Shown: piece by piece, positions 1 to 8,773 of the stretch
Layout: each line of letters opens with the position of its first letter
How positions within the stretch are numbered: position 1 is the stretch's first letter
NCBI RefSeq assembly: GCF_042655385.1
Contig: NZ_JBHSMA010000017.1
Span: 38,031-102,030 of the forward strand
Direction: 5' to 3'
DNA length: 64,000 nucleotides
Origin: Larkinella bovis
GTDB lineage: Bacteria; Bacteroidota; Bacteroidia; Cytophagales; Spirosomataceae
The notes under the pieces: model-generated
Databases searched by the model: none
Told to the model about the DNA's origin: nothing
Seen by the model: only the letters and a program-made list of their open reading frames with translations
Position numbers and translations under genes: made by a program

Positions 1-671
1 ACGAATGGTACGGGTATGTATCCGAGGGCCTTTACCAAACCGCCGATGAGGTGGCCAATTCGCCCAAGCTGAACGCCAACGTAAAACCGGGTGACGTTCG
101 GTACAAGGACATCAGCGGCCCGGCGGGTGTTCCCGACGGCAAGATTTCGCCCGAATACGACCGCGTGCTGCTGGGCGGTTCGCTGCCCCGGTATTCGTAC
201 GGAGCGAATATTAACCTCGGGTATAAAAACTGGGATTTTGGCCTGGTATTACAGGGCGTCGCCAAGCAAAACTCGCGGCTGGGCGCGGATATTGTGCAGC
301 CGCTACGCGAAAACTTCGGCACGTTCCCGGCCATTCTGGATGGGGCGGCCTGGAGCACGTACAATACGCCCGAGCAGAATTTGCAGGCACAATACCCCCG
401 CTACACCAACACATCGGCCGGTAATAACTACGCCATGTCCGACTACTGGCTGATCAACGGCGCGTATTTCCGCCTGAAAAATATCAGCCTGGGGTATAAC
501 ATCCCGAAAGTGGTGACGCAAAAGCTGAAAATGCAGAGCATCCGCGTCTACAGTTCGGTTACGGATCTGTTGTCCATCAGCAAATTCCCGACCGGTTGGG
601 ACCCCGAAAGAACCTCGCTGGGCTACCCCATTACTACCTCGTTCGTCTTTGGAGCCTCCGTTAAATTCTAA
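1..671 (+). CDS. SusC-type TonB-dependent receptor, C-terminal part (cut by window start)
   Basis: This is the last roughly 220 residues of a SusC/RagA outer-membrane receptor, which binds oligosaccharides with its SusD partner and imports them using TonB energy. The frame is open from base 3, so the true start lies outside the window; the GTG at 51 is internal. The visible part alternates beta-barrel strands and loops, including the plug-distal signature YWLINGAYFRLKNISLGYNIP, and ends FGASVKF with the terminal aromatic residue normal for outer-membrane barrels. A SusD gene follows 11 bp after the stop, which fixes the family. The substrate cannot be told from this part. Confidence 0.93.
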   Translation, partial: EWYGYVSEGLYQTADEVANSPKLNANVKPGDVRYKDISGPAGVPDGKISPEYDRVLLGGSLPRYSYGANINLGYKNWDFGLVLQGVAKQNSRLGADIVQPLRENFGTFPAILDGAAWSTYNTPEQNLQAQYPRYTNTSAGNNYAMSDYWLINGAYFRLKNISLGYNIPKVVTQKLKMQSIRVYSSVTDLLSISKFPTGWDPERTSLGYPITTSFVFGASVKF

Positions 672-682
672 CCCGATCCCCT

Positions 683-2371
683 ATGAAACTGAATATAGTT
701 ACCTTCCTGTTTAGTCTGCTTTTCCTGACGGCCTGCGATAGCCTGGATTTGAACCCGCTGTCGGACGGCTCCAGCGAAACCTGGAACTCGAATGCCGAGG
801 AAATCGAAATGTCGCTGAACGGTTTGTACAAAGATGCGTTCTGGATGCTGGATCTGGACGACTGGACCGACGACTGGACGTACCGCGATGCCACCACCCC
901 CGTTACCGGTGCCACCATCAACGGCGAAACTGATTTCGTCAAGACCTGGTGGACCAACACCTACAAAGCCATCGCCCGCGCCAATACGGTTATCCAGAGC
1001 GTGGATCGGGCGGCTGCGGTTTTGTCGCCCGCCCAGATCGAACGGTATGCCGCCGAAGCGCGGTTTATCCGGGCCTGCCAGTATTCGCGGCTGCTTTCGC
1101 ACTACGGGAATATCGTTTATACCGAAACCACGTTGAGCATTGAAGAAGCGCTGGCACTGAAACAGACGCCGAAAGAGGAGGTGCTGCAAAAAATCTACGC
1201 CGACTTTGATTTTGCCGCTTCCAAACTGAAAACCACCTACGGCGGCTCGGAGTTGAAACGGGCCACGGCCGGAGCCGCTTACGCCATGAAGGCCCGGATT
1301 GCGTTGCAGATGGGCGACTGGAAAACCGCCCGCGATGCGGCCAAAGCCTGCATGGACCTGAAGGTGTACACGCTGCACAGCGACTTCGGCAACCTGTTTT
1401 TATCGAAAACCAAGAATTCGGTTGAATCCATTTTTGCGCTTCCCCGCTCGGTGGCACTGAAAGTCACGCTGGGCGGTCTTCAGGATTACGTCCCCCGAAA
1501 TGCGGGTGGCTACGCGGCCAAAGATCCTTCCTGGGATTTGTTCTGTGCCTTCCTGTGCAAAGACGGTTTACCCATCGACGAATCACCGCTGTTCAACCCG
1601 CGCGAACCGTTTAAAAACCGCGATCCGCGCTGTACGGCCACCATCGTTGAATTCCAGACGCCCCACATCGGTTTTATTTTCCAGCCGCATCCGGATTCGG
1701 TTCAGGTCCTCCGAACCAGTAACAATACCCGGGTTAATAACAACGACACGCGTTCCATTGCCCAGTTTGCTTCCTTCAACGGTTTGATCTGGAAAAAAGG
1801 CGTCGATGCCGACTGGACGCTGAACTCCTGGACGGCGGAACCCGACAAAATCATCATCCGCTACGCCGACGTGCTGCTGATGTATGCCGAAGCCAAGATT
1901 GAACTCAACGAGATCGATCAGTCAGTGCTGGATGCCATCAATACCGTTCGGGCGCGGGCCTACGGCGTAGCGGTTACGGCCACTTCGGCGTATCCGGCGG
2001 TTAAAATGGGCAATCAGGCGGCTTTGCGCAAAACCGTGCGCATCGAACGTCGGATGGAGTTTGCCCTGGAAGGCATTCGTTACATGGACATCATCCGCTG
2101 GAAGCTCGCCGAAAAAGTCCTGAACAAACTTAACTACGGCCTGCTCGATCCCGCCGATCTGCGCACGAAAGTGGTAAAACCGGGCCTTTGGTTTTTCCCG
2201 CAGGTACCCCAAATTGACGACGACGGTGTGGCCGACTTTAGCCCCATGTACAATGCAGGGCTAATCAAGCAGTTGACCATCCGGAAATTCGACGCAACCC
2301 GCCAGTACCTCTGGCCCATACCGTCGAAAGAAGTGCTGACAAGCGGTTTGGTTCAAAATCCTGGTTATTGA
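683..2371 (+). CDS. SusD/RagB family outer-membrane lipoprotein
   Basis: This is the surface glycan-binding lid that works with the SusC receptor encoded just upstream (11-bp gap). The 562-residue product starts with a lipoprotein signal and lipobox LTAC with Cys18, so it should be lipid-anchored and exported. The N-terminal half has the TPR-like helices typical of SusD (for example YAAEARFIRACQYSRLLSHYGN). The C-terminal RagB/SusD part carries the usual IIRYADVLLMYAEAKIELNE and VRIERRMEFALEGIRYMDII blocks and ends in the family-typical WPIPSKEV...QNPGY. It is the third kind of component of a locus that continues with two secreted proteins. Ligand unknown. Confidence 0.96.
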   Translation: MKLNIVTFLFSLLFLTACDSLDLNPLSDGSSETWNSNAEEIEMSLNGLYKDAFWMLDLDDWTDDWTYRDATTPVTGATINGETDFVKTWWTNTYKAIARANTVIQSVDRAAAVLSPAQIERYAAEARFIRACQYSRLLSHYGNIVYTETTLSIEEALALKQTPKEEVLQKIYADFDFAASKLKTTYGGSELKRATAGAAYAMKARIALQMGDWKTARDAAKACMDLKVYTLHSDFGNLFLSKTKNSVESIFALPRSVALKVTLGGLQDYVPRNAGGYAAKDPSWDLFCAFLCKDGLPIDESPLFNPREPFKNRDPRCTATIVEFQTPHIGFIFQPHPDSVQVLRTSNNTRVNNNDTRSIAQFASFNGLIWKKGVDADWTLNSWTAEPDKIIIRYADVLLMYAEAKIELNEIDQSVLDAINTVRARAYGVAVTATSAYPAVKMGNQAALRKTVRIERRMEFALEGIRYMDIIRWKLAEKVLNKLNYGLLDPADLRTKVVKPGLWFFPQVPQIDDDGVADFSPMYNAGLIKQLTIRKFDATRQYLWPIPSKEVLTSGLVQNPGY

Positions 2372-2379
2372 TCGGCACC

Positions 2380-4788
2380 ATGCGAACCAAACTCTTATTC
2401 TGCGCACTGCTCCTCGGTGCTGCCGGGTCGGTTTTTGCCCAGAAAAAGGTCGGTAAACCCCTGCAAATTAGCGGGGTTTACCCACACCTGGCGGCATTCA
2501 ACGAAGGCGACGGCATTCCCTGTCCGCGTCCCGGCACCGGCAACGGGGGCGAAATCGGCATCGGGGCGGTGGTTCCCTGGGCCGGTAAACTGTGGATGAT
2601 TACGTATTCACCCCACTGCCCGGAAGGAAGTTCCGATAAGCTCTACACGATCGACGAAAACCTGCGGATGGAAATCCGGCCCGAGAGCGTCGGCGGAACG
2701 CCCGCCAACCGGATGATTCACCGGGAATCCAATCAGTTGCTCATCGGGCCTTATCTGGTCGATGCCGGCGGGAACGTGCGGACTATTCCGCCCTCCCGGA
2801 TGCCCGGCCGCCTGACCGCCACCGCCCGACACCTGAAGGACCCCGCCAACTGGGTCTATTACTACGACATGGAAGGCGCGCTCTACGAAGCCAACGTGCA
2901 TTCGCTGGCCGTTAACAAATTGTACACCTACCCGATTCCGGGCTGGCACGGCAAAGGCGGTTACACGGCGCAGGGTCAACTGGTGCTGGCCAACAACGGC
3001 GAACGCAGCAAATGGAACGCCAATGCGCCGGATTTACAGGTTGGCGGGCCACCGAAAAATGCCGACGAAAAAGGCGTACTGGCTTCCTGGGACGGCAAAA
3101 ACTGGAAAATCATCGAGCGTCGGCAATTTACCGACGTAACCGGCCCCGGCGGAATTTACGGTTCGCCCGACGACAAAAGCCCGCTCTGGAGCATCGGATG
3201 GGACAAACGCTCGGTGCTTCTGAAACTGCTGGACGACGGACAATGGTACACGTTCCGGTTGCCCAAAGCCACGCATACCTACGATGGTTCGACGGGCGTG
3301 TACACCGAATGGCCGCGCATCCGTGAAATCGGCAACGGAAAAATGCTGCTGGATATGCACGGCATGTTCTACGATTTCCCCCAGACCTTCAGCGCCCGCA
3401 ACACCGCCGGCCTTGCACCGATTGCCAGCCACCTGCGCTACGTACCGGATTTCTGCCACTGGAACGGCCAACTGGTCATTGCCACCGACGAAACCAGCCT
3501 GCTGCAAAATCCGATGGCGGGCCGGTCGCAATCGAACCTCTGGTTCGGAAAACCGGAAGAACTGAAAAACTGGGGAGCCACCAGCGGCTGGGGCGGGGTC
3601 TGGATCAACGATGACGTGAAAGCCGGTGCCGTTTCCGAACCATTCCTGATCAACGGTTTTGGCCAGAAAATCGTCCACCTGAGCCATAATACGGGCAAAG
3701 CGACCACGTTCACTCTGGAAATCAGCCAGAAAGGCACCAACGACTGGCAGCCGTACCAAACCGTTACGGTACCCGCGTCGGGCTATGCCTACCACATTTT
3801 TCCGGCCACGGTTTCGGCCAACTGGATTCGGGTGAAAAGCGGCCAGGACGGCAATGCGACGGTTTTCTTTCATTTTCAGGGGACGGGCCATTCCGCGCAA
3901 ACGGCCAGGAGCCTGTGCAGGGCATTGGCGGATATTGACGACAAAAGTCCGGTTACGGCGGGCCTGATTCGTCCGGCGGGTCACAACAAGAACCTTCAGT
4001 TTCTGGACCTTTCGGCCCCGTCGGGACCAACCTACTACGAAGTAGACGAAAAACTCGGTTTTGCCCGTCCGGCCGAAAACCGGGAAAAAGAAGTGGCCGA
4101 ACTGTGTGCGCTGAAAAAGGAATTTGAACTGGATGCCGCTTCGGTCATCGTGAAGGACAAATCCGGTACGTTCAGGCTACCCAAAACGTCGGCCCGCTAC
4201 GACCAGCCGTTTGCCGCCGGCTGGCCCCGCGACCGCCGGGAGCTGGAATCGGAGCGGTATATGTTCAACGCCCACGGCACGTTCTACGAGGTGCCGCGCG
4301 AAGCCGGTTTCTCGTCCATGCGTCCCGTCACCACCCACAAAAAACAGATTCAGGATTTCTGCACCTGGCGGGGTCTGCTGGTGTTGAGTGGAACGGGCAA
4401 AACCGCCCAAACTGACGGCCATTTTTTCGGCAGCAACGCGGCTCAAACCGGCCTCTGGTTTGGTGCCATCGACGACTTGTGGCAATTAGGCAAACCCGTT
4501 GGCGAAGGCGGTGTCTGGAAGGATTCCGACGTGAAAGCGGGCGAACCGTCCCTCCCCTACCTGATGACGGGATATGACAAAAAGAAAGTCAAACTTCTGT
4601 CGGACAAAGACGCTGAATTTACGCTGGAAGTCGATTTTGACCACAATGGCTGGCATGCCTACCAGACGATCACCGTACCGGCGGGCAAAGCGGTCGTACA
4701 CGAGTTCCCGGCGGGCTTTAACGCCCATTGGGTGCGAATTACCTCCAACCAGGACAGTAAAGCGACGGCCTGGTTTACTTACGAATAA
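2380..4788 (+). CDS. Secreted protein of unknown function with internal duplication (paralogue A)
   Basis: An 802-residue secreted protein with no family I recognise. The ATG at 2380 is chosen over an upstream TTG because it directly precedes a clean signal peptide (MRTKLLFCALLLGAAGSVFAQ) and lies 8 bp after the susD stop. Two related units are visible: residues about 323-500 and 627-802 each run HG-F-Y, then an LWFG stretch, then GGVW...VKAG, and end in a roughly 60-residue beta-sandwich-like segment (FTLEI...W..YQTVTVPA.....FPA...WIRVKS.QD..AT). The N-terminal part contains GAVVPWAGKLW and SIGGTPANRMIH, which recur almost unchanged in the next gene. Repeated W/G-rich strands suggest a beta-propeller plus sandwich. 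Co-location with SusCD implies surface or periplasmic glycan work. Confidence 0.88.
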   Translation: MRTKLLFCALLLGAAGSVFAQKKVGKPLQISGVYPHLAAFNEGDGIPCPRPGTGNGGEIGIGAVVPWAGKLWMITYSPHCPEGSSDKLYTIDENLRMEIRPESVGGTPANRMIHRESNQLLIGPYLVDAGGNVRTIPPSRMPGRLTATARHLKDPANWVYYYDMEGALYEANVHSLAVNKLYTYPIPGWHGKGGYTAQGQLVLANNGERSKWNANAPDLQVGGPPKNADEKGVLASWDGKNWKIIERRQFTDVTGPGGIYGSPDDKSPLWSIGWDKRSVLLKLLDDGQWYTFRLPKATHTYDGSTGVYTEWPRIREIGNGKMLLDMHGMFYDFPQTFSARNTAGLAPIASHLRYVPDFCHWNGQLVIATDETSLLQNPMAGRSQSNLWFGKPEELKNWGATSGWGGVWINDDVKAGAVSEPFLINGFGQKIVHLSHNTGKATTFTLEISQKGTNDWQPYQTVTVPASGYAYHIFPATVSANWIRVKSGQDGNATVFFHFQGTGHSAQTARSLCRALADIDDKSPVTAGLIRPAGHNKNLQFLDLSAPSGPTYYEVDEKLGFARPAENREKEVAELCALKKEFELDAASVIVKDKSGTFRLPKTSARYDQPFAAGWPRDRRELESERYMFNAHGTFYEVPREAGFSSMRPVTTHKKQIQDFCTWRGLLVLSGTGKTAQTDGHFFGSNAAQTGLWFGAIDDLWQLGKPVGEGGVWKDSDVKAGEPSLPYLMTGYDKKKVKLLSDKDAEFTLEVDFDHNGWHAYQTITVPAGKAVVHEFPAGFNAHWVRITSNQDSKATAWFTYE

Positions 4789-4821
4789 TAGTAGCACGTT
4801 TTTTACCAATATCCATTCAGA

Positions 4822-7293
4822 ATGAGAAAACACATTCTTTCCGCTTGCCTGATCGGCAGTTTATTTGCTGCTCAGGCGCTGGCGCAATCCAAAAAATATC
4901 CATCCTACAGCGGCATTTATCCGCACCTGGCTATGTATAATAACGAGGGCGAGTGCGGAACAGGCGCGGTTGTCCCCTGGGCCGGGAAGCTGTGGGCCAT
5001 TACGTATGGTCCGCACCTGCCCTTTGGTTCGTCGGATAAACTCTACGAAATCACGCCGGACCTGAAACAGACCGTTTATACCGAAAGTATCGGGGGGACA
5101 CCCGCCAACCGGATGATTCACCCTGAAAGCAACCAGCTTTTCATTGGCCCCTACGCCATTGATGCCCAGGGAAAAATCCGGGTGATGCCGTACAAAACCA
5201 TGCCGGGACGCCATACCGGCAACGCCCGCCATCTGACCGACCCCACGAATAAAATTTATTACGGTACGATGGAGGAAGGATTTTATGAGGTGGATGTCAA
5301 GACATTAACACCAACCCTCCTGTATGAAGACGGCAATGTAAAGCAGAAAAAAGGGGCCGACGAATCGAACAATCATCGTGGTGAACTCCTGCCCGGCGCC
5401 CACGGTAAAGGGCTGTATTCGGGTCAGGGCGTGATGGTTTACTCCAACAACGGCGAACCCGGTCCGCAGGCGCTCAAGCAGTTCGACATCGAGTCCGGCT
5501 CGTTGTCGGAATGGAACGGCAAGGAATGGAAAGTCGTGCGCCGGAATCAGTTCGTGGAAGTGACCGGCCCGGGCGGCATTTACGGCAACAAGAATCCGGC
5601 GACCGACCCCATCTGGGCGACCGGCTGGGATCATAAGTCGGTCTTGCTGGGCGTTCGTGATGCCGGCAAATGGACTTTTTTCCGCCTGCCCAAAGCGAGC
5701 CACAGCTACGACGGTGCCCACGGCTGGAACACCGAATGGCCCCGCATCCGGGACATCGGAACCGCCCAGAAACCCGATTACCTGATGACCATGCACGGCC
5801 TGTTCTGGCGGTTTCCCGGCCAGTTTACGTCCAAAAACACGGCTGGCATCCGGCCCCGCTCGGCCTATCTGAAAGTGATTGGGGATTATACCCGCTGGAA
5901 CGATCAGCTGGTGTTTGGCTGCGACGATTCGGCCCAGAAGGAGTTCCTGAATAAACGGAAGGCCAAGGGCAACATCGAAGGCCCCGGTCAGTCGAATTCC
6001 AACCTCTGGTTTACGTCCGTGAACCTGCCGGATCAGTTAGGCCCCAACACCGCCGAAGGAGCCGTCTGGCTGAACGAAGCCGTCAAAGCCGCCGAACCGT
6101 CGGAACCGTTTCTGTTTGCGGGCTGGCCTAACCGCACAGCCTGGGTCCAGAACAACGGCAACGCCAGCGTAACCTTTACGTTTGAAGTGGATAAAACCGG
6201 CAACGGTTCCTGGACGACCTTGAAAACCGTGACCGTGGGGGCCAAAAAAGCCGCGAACGTGGAGTTTCCCGCCAACGCGCCCGGCGAATGGATCCGGATC
6301 AAACCGGGCCAGGCTACCAACGCAACCGCGCACTTTTCGTACACAGCCAACGATCAGCGCACCACCACGCCCCACGCCATGTTTGCCGGATTAAGCAACG
6401 TGACAACCGCCAAAACGACGGGCGGTTTGCTCTACGGTTTGGGTGATAACCGGCGCGCGCTGGGTCTGGTGGCGCAGACGTATTCGGGCGGACAACCGAC
6501 GGAAGCAGGCTATTACGAACTGGATGGCGCCATGCAGCTCGTTCGGAAAGACGATGCAAAAACGGCTTCGTTTATCAAGAGCAAATTTGCCATTCCGCAG
6601 CAAGCCGTTTCGGTCGAAGAATCATCGGTGCTGGTGGTCGATGACAACGGTCGGCGCTGGCGGTTGCCGCTCGGCAATGCTGCCTATACGGATCTGACCA
6701 ATCAGGCGGCTCTGCGGATTTGCCGGGAAGTGGCCACCGAACGCGATCTGTTCAATGCACACGGCACATTTTACGAGCTGCCCGCCGAAAATGCCGACGG
6801 TTACGCCAAAATCCGGCCCGTTTCGTCGCACAACCTCCGCATCAACGACTACGGTTCGTACCGCGGGCTGCTGATCATGACCGGTCTGGACCCGCAAATA
6901 AGCCAAAACAGCGAACACATCATCGTGTCGGACGACAAAAAAGCCGCCGTCTGGGCCGGGGCTATTGACGATCTCTGGAAACTGGGCAAACCGACCGGTC
7001 ACGGCGGTCCGTGGAAAAATACCGCCGTGAAGGCGGGCGAAGTGTCGGATCCGTACCTGATCGGTTTTTACGACCAGCGCAGCCTGCAACTATCCCATAA
7101 AGCCACTGCACCCGTGACGTTTACCATCGAAGCCGACCCCGTCGGCAACGGTCCCTGGATGACGTACAAAGAAGTGACGGTAGCACCGGGACAGACCTTC
7201 AGCTTTACCTTTCCCAAAAGCTTTCAGGCCCGCTGGATTCGGTTCAAGACCAATAAAGATTGCCAGGCAACGGCTTTTTTGCAGTATCGCTAA
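4822..7293 (+). CDS. Secreted protein of unknown function with internal duplication (paralogue B)
   Basis: An 823-residue paralogue of the preceding gene, 33 bp downstream and probably in the same transcript. The signal peptide is MRKHILSACLIGSLFAAQALAQ. Near-identical blocks to paralogue A include GAVVPWAGKLW, GSSDKLYEI and SIGGTPANRMIHPESNQL. The same two-unit architecture is visible: a unit from residue about 322 ending in a beta-sandwich at 448-510, and a second from about 642 ending at 763-823. It differs by an insertion near residues 175-200 (QKKGADESNNHRGELLPGAHGKG region). I do not recognise a catalytic motif. Strong conservation of motifs between the two copies suggests both are functional rather than one decaying. 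Confidence 0.88.
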   Translation: MRKHILSACLIGSLFAAQALAQSKKYPSYSGIYPHLAMYNNEGECGTGAVVPWAGKLWAITYGPHLPFGSSDKLYEITPDLKQTVYTESIGGTPANRMIHPESNQLFIGPYAIDAQGKIRVMPYKTMPGRHTGNARHLTDPTNKIYYGTMEEGFYEVDVKTLTPTLLYEDGNVKQKKGADESNNHRGELLPGAHGKGLYSGQGVMVYSNNGEPGPQALKQFDIESGSLSEWNGKEWKVVRRNQFVEVTGPGGIYGNKNPATDPIWATGWDHKSVLLGVRDAGKWTFFRLPKASHSYDGAHGWNTEWPRIRDIGTAQKPDYLMTMHGLFWRFPGQFTSKNTAGIRPRSAYLKVIGDYTRWNDQLVFGCDDSAQKEFLNKRKAKGNIEGPGQSNSNLWFTSVNLPDQLGPNTAEGAVWLNEAVKAAEPSEPFLFAGWPNRTAWVQNNGNASVTFTFEVDKTGNGSWTTLKTVTVGAKKAANVEFPANAPGEWIRIKPGQATNATAHFSYTANDQRTTTPHAMFAGLSNVTTAKTTGGLLYGLGDNRRALGLVAQTYSGGQPTEAGYYELDGAMQLVRKDDAKTASFIKSKFAIPQQAVSVEESSVLVVDDNGRRWRLPLGNAAYTDLTNQAALRICREVATERDLFNAHGTFYELPAENADGYAKIRPVSSHNLRINDYGSYRGLLIMTGLDPQISQNSEHIIVSDDKKAAVWAGAIDDLWKLGKPTGHGGPWKNTAVKAGEVSDPYLIGFYDQRSLQLSHKATAPVTFTIEADPVGNGPWMTYKEVTVAPGQTFSFTFPKSFQARWIRFKTNKDCQATAFLQYR

Positions 7294-7477
7294 AAAAACG
7301 CTTATCACTTAAGCTCAGCACTTAAACTCTGATGAGTACGATGCAGTAATTTTTTTATTTTTTTTCATTTTCCGCAATCTAACCATCCGGGTCGTTCGTA
7401 CGTATTCACACGCGATGAAGCCTGTTATGGAGGTAGCACTTTCATCTGCAATACACGTTTCCGACAGAAAGTCCAGA

Positions 7478-7498
7478 AGCTCAGCTACTGGGCTTTTT
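7478..7498 (+). terminator. Probable intrinsic terminator after the first SusCD operon
   Basis: AGCTCAG (7478-7484) pairs with CTGGGCT (7488-7494) with one G-U pair and a 3-nt loop, followed by TTTTT then CGTTTT. It lies 185 bp after the stop of paralogue B and upstream of the next promoter. A second T-rich tract at about 7350-7369 lacks a clear stem. Confidence 0.5.
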
Positions 7499-7531
7499 CG
7501 TTTTATTCGGTGCAGGGGGTAACGACTCGTC

Positions 7532-7553
7532 CAGGATAGTTTTGCTATCTTTG
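7532..7553 (+). promoter_or_regulatory. Bacteroidota -7 promoter elements for the 7588 gene
   Basis: Two overlapping matches to the Bacteroidota -7 consensus TAnnTTTG are present: TAGTTTTG (7537-7544) and TATCTTTG (7546-7553). Either would give a leader of about 30-40 nt. No TTG sits at the expected -33 distance. The 13-mer CAGGATAGTTTTG (7532-7544) is repeated exactly upstream of the 8264 gene. Confidence 0.5.
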
Positions 7554-7587
7554 TCATAGCCGGTTTCTACTAAACAGCCGAAAAAGT

Positions 7588-8157
7588 ATGCACGAAATTG
7601 AGCCTTTTTACAATTGGGAGAAGTGGTATAGCGCGCCGGACGATCCGCAGTCGCCGTTTTATGGCCGCGTTTATAACATGAACCAGTACACCAATACGAT
7701 TTACGGGTATTATATCCACCCGCTCTGGGACGAAATCGGCTCGGAGACGTTGTTTTGCAAGATTCTTTTTGCCGATTACGACCACCGGTTTGTGGTCATC
7801 GAGCTGTTTGGCGAGTGGAACGATACGCTGCATAACGATATCATGTACCTGAAACGGCAGGTCATCGATCCGCTGGTGGAAGAAGGCATCAACAAGTTTA
7901 TTCTCCTCGGGGAGAACATCCTGAATTTCCACGGTTCCGACGATAGTTATTACGAAGAATGGTTTGAAGACGTGGAAGATGGCTGGATTGCCGCCGTCAA
8001 TTTTCGGGATTTTGTCGAAACCGAATGGAAACGCTACCGGCTGGATTATTACATGAATTTCGGCGGTACCCTGGACGAAATTGCGAATTGGCGAACGTTA
8101 AAACCACAGGCTTTCTATGAACTTGTTAATAGCCTCATTGTCAGAAGACTTGGATAA
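7588..8157 (+). CDS. Conserved hypothetical protein, 189 aa, acidic/aromatic
   Basis: A 189-residue soluble protein with no signal peptide or membrane segment and no family I can name. It is unusually rich in Tyr, Trp, Asp and Glu (for example the NFHGSDDSYYEEWFEDVEDGW region at about residues 113-132), with a compact hydrophobic core stretch around HRFVVIELFGEW and NKFILLGENIL. This looks like a small alpha/beta fold. The ATG at 7588 follows a good promoter element by about 35 bp. The next gene starts 106 bp later with its own promoter-like copy, so it is probably monocistronic. Function unknown; the coding frame itself is convincing from length and codon use. Confidence 0.82.
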   Translation: MHEIEPFYNWEKWYSAPDDPQSPFYGRVYNMNQYTNTIYGYYIHPLWDEIGSETLFCKILFADYDHRFVVIELFGEWNDTLHNDIMYLKRQVIDPLVEEGINKFILLGENILNFHGSDDSYYEEWFEDVEDGWIAAVNFRDFVETEWKRYRLDYYMNFGGTLDEIANWRTLKPQAFYELVNSLIVRRLG

Positions 8158-8211
8158 ATATCTTTTTATCAATGCGTAAAATTTAACCGGCAGACTCCAA
8201 CTTTTTTTCCA

Positions 8212-8224
8212 CAGGATAGTTTTG
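8212..8224 (+). promoter_or_regulatory. Promoter element (-7 TAGTTTTG) for the degenerate response regulator
   Basis: TAGTTTTG at 8217-8224 matches TAnnTTTG and sits 40 bp before the ATG at 8264. The 13 bases CAGGATAGTTTTG are identical to those at 7532-7544, suggesting shared control of the two genes or a common promoter sequence. No clear -33 TTG. Confidence 0.45.
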
Positions 8225-8263
8225 TCTTTGAAAATTTGGATAAGTTCTTAATTCCACGGAAAG

Positions 8264-8737
8264 ATGACCGGCCCCTTATCAATATTACTTATTGGCACCG
8301 ACAGCCTGGAGCAGAAAACGCTGGGTCAGGCGTTTCGGAAATACGGCGTTCCACACCGGTATCTAGCCGCTAATGAAGATTCTGCCGTTCGCGGCTATTT
8401 CCAGAAAGGGCTGGCCGACGCCCTGTTTGTTCCCACCCTGATCATGCTGGATCGGGATACCAGTCAACCCGAAACCATTCTGAACTTATTGAAACAACAC
8501 CCTATTCTTCGGCGAATTCCCGTTATTCTGTACGGCCGGGATAAAGATCCGGAATCGGTTCAACAGGCGTATCAATGGGGAGCGACCTGCTATATGCCCC
8601 AGCCCGACAACTGGGATGCGGTTATGGCCCATTTCTGTTCATACTGGAAAAAACGCGTCGCCCTGCCGGCCATTACCGCCGAAGATATCTTATCTACCAA
8701 TCTTACTGATAATCAGGATCGTCGTCAACGCCACTAG
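8264..8737 (+). CDS. Degenerate response-regulator receiver-domain protein
   Basis: A 157-residue single receiver-like domain. It aligns along its length with the intact regulator encoded next, but key residues are altered. The acidic pair after the first strand (VVDDDE in the neighbour) is ILLIGTDS here. The phosphoacceptor position is kept (Asp63 in LIMLDRD). The conserved Thr/Ser after strand 4 has become YGR, and the invariant Lys-Pro has become MPQPD. Such a protein probably cannot run the normal phosphorylation switch and may act as a docking or decoy partner. A roughly 30-residue polar tail follows the domain. There is no DNA-binding output domain. Confidence 0.78.
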   Translation: MTGPLSILLIGTDSLEQKTLGQAFRKYGVPHRYLAANEDSAVRGYFQKGLADALFVPTLIMLDRDTSQPETILNLLKQHPILRRIPVILYGRDKDPESVQQAYQWGATCYMPQPDNWDAVMAHFCSYWKKRVALPAITAEDILSTNLTDNQDRRQRH

Positions 8738-8773
8738 CTGACACCCGACCCCTATTTTTCTGACCACCATCGT

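Noticed and set aside
51..671. GTG at 51 as a gene start
   Set aside because: The frame stays open to the window edge with SusC-like sequence upstream, so the gene is truncated rather than starting here.
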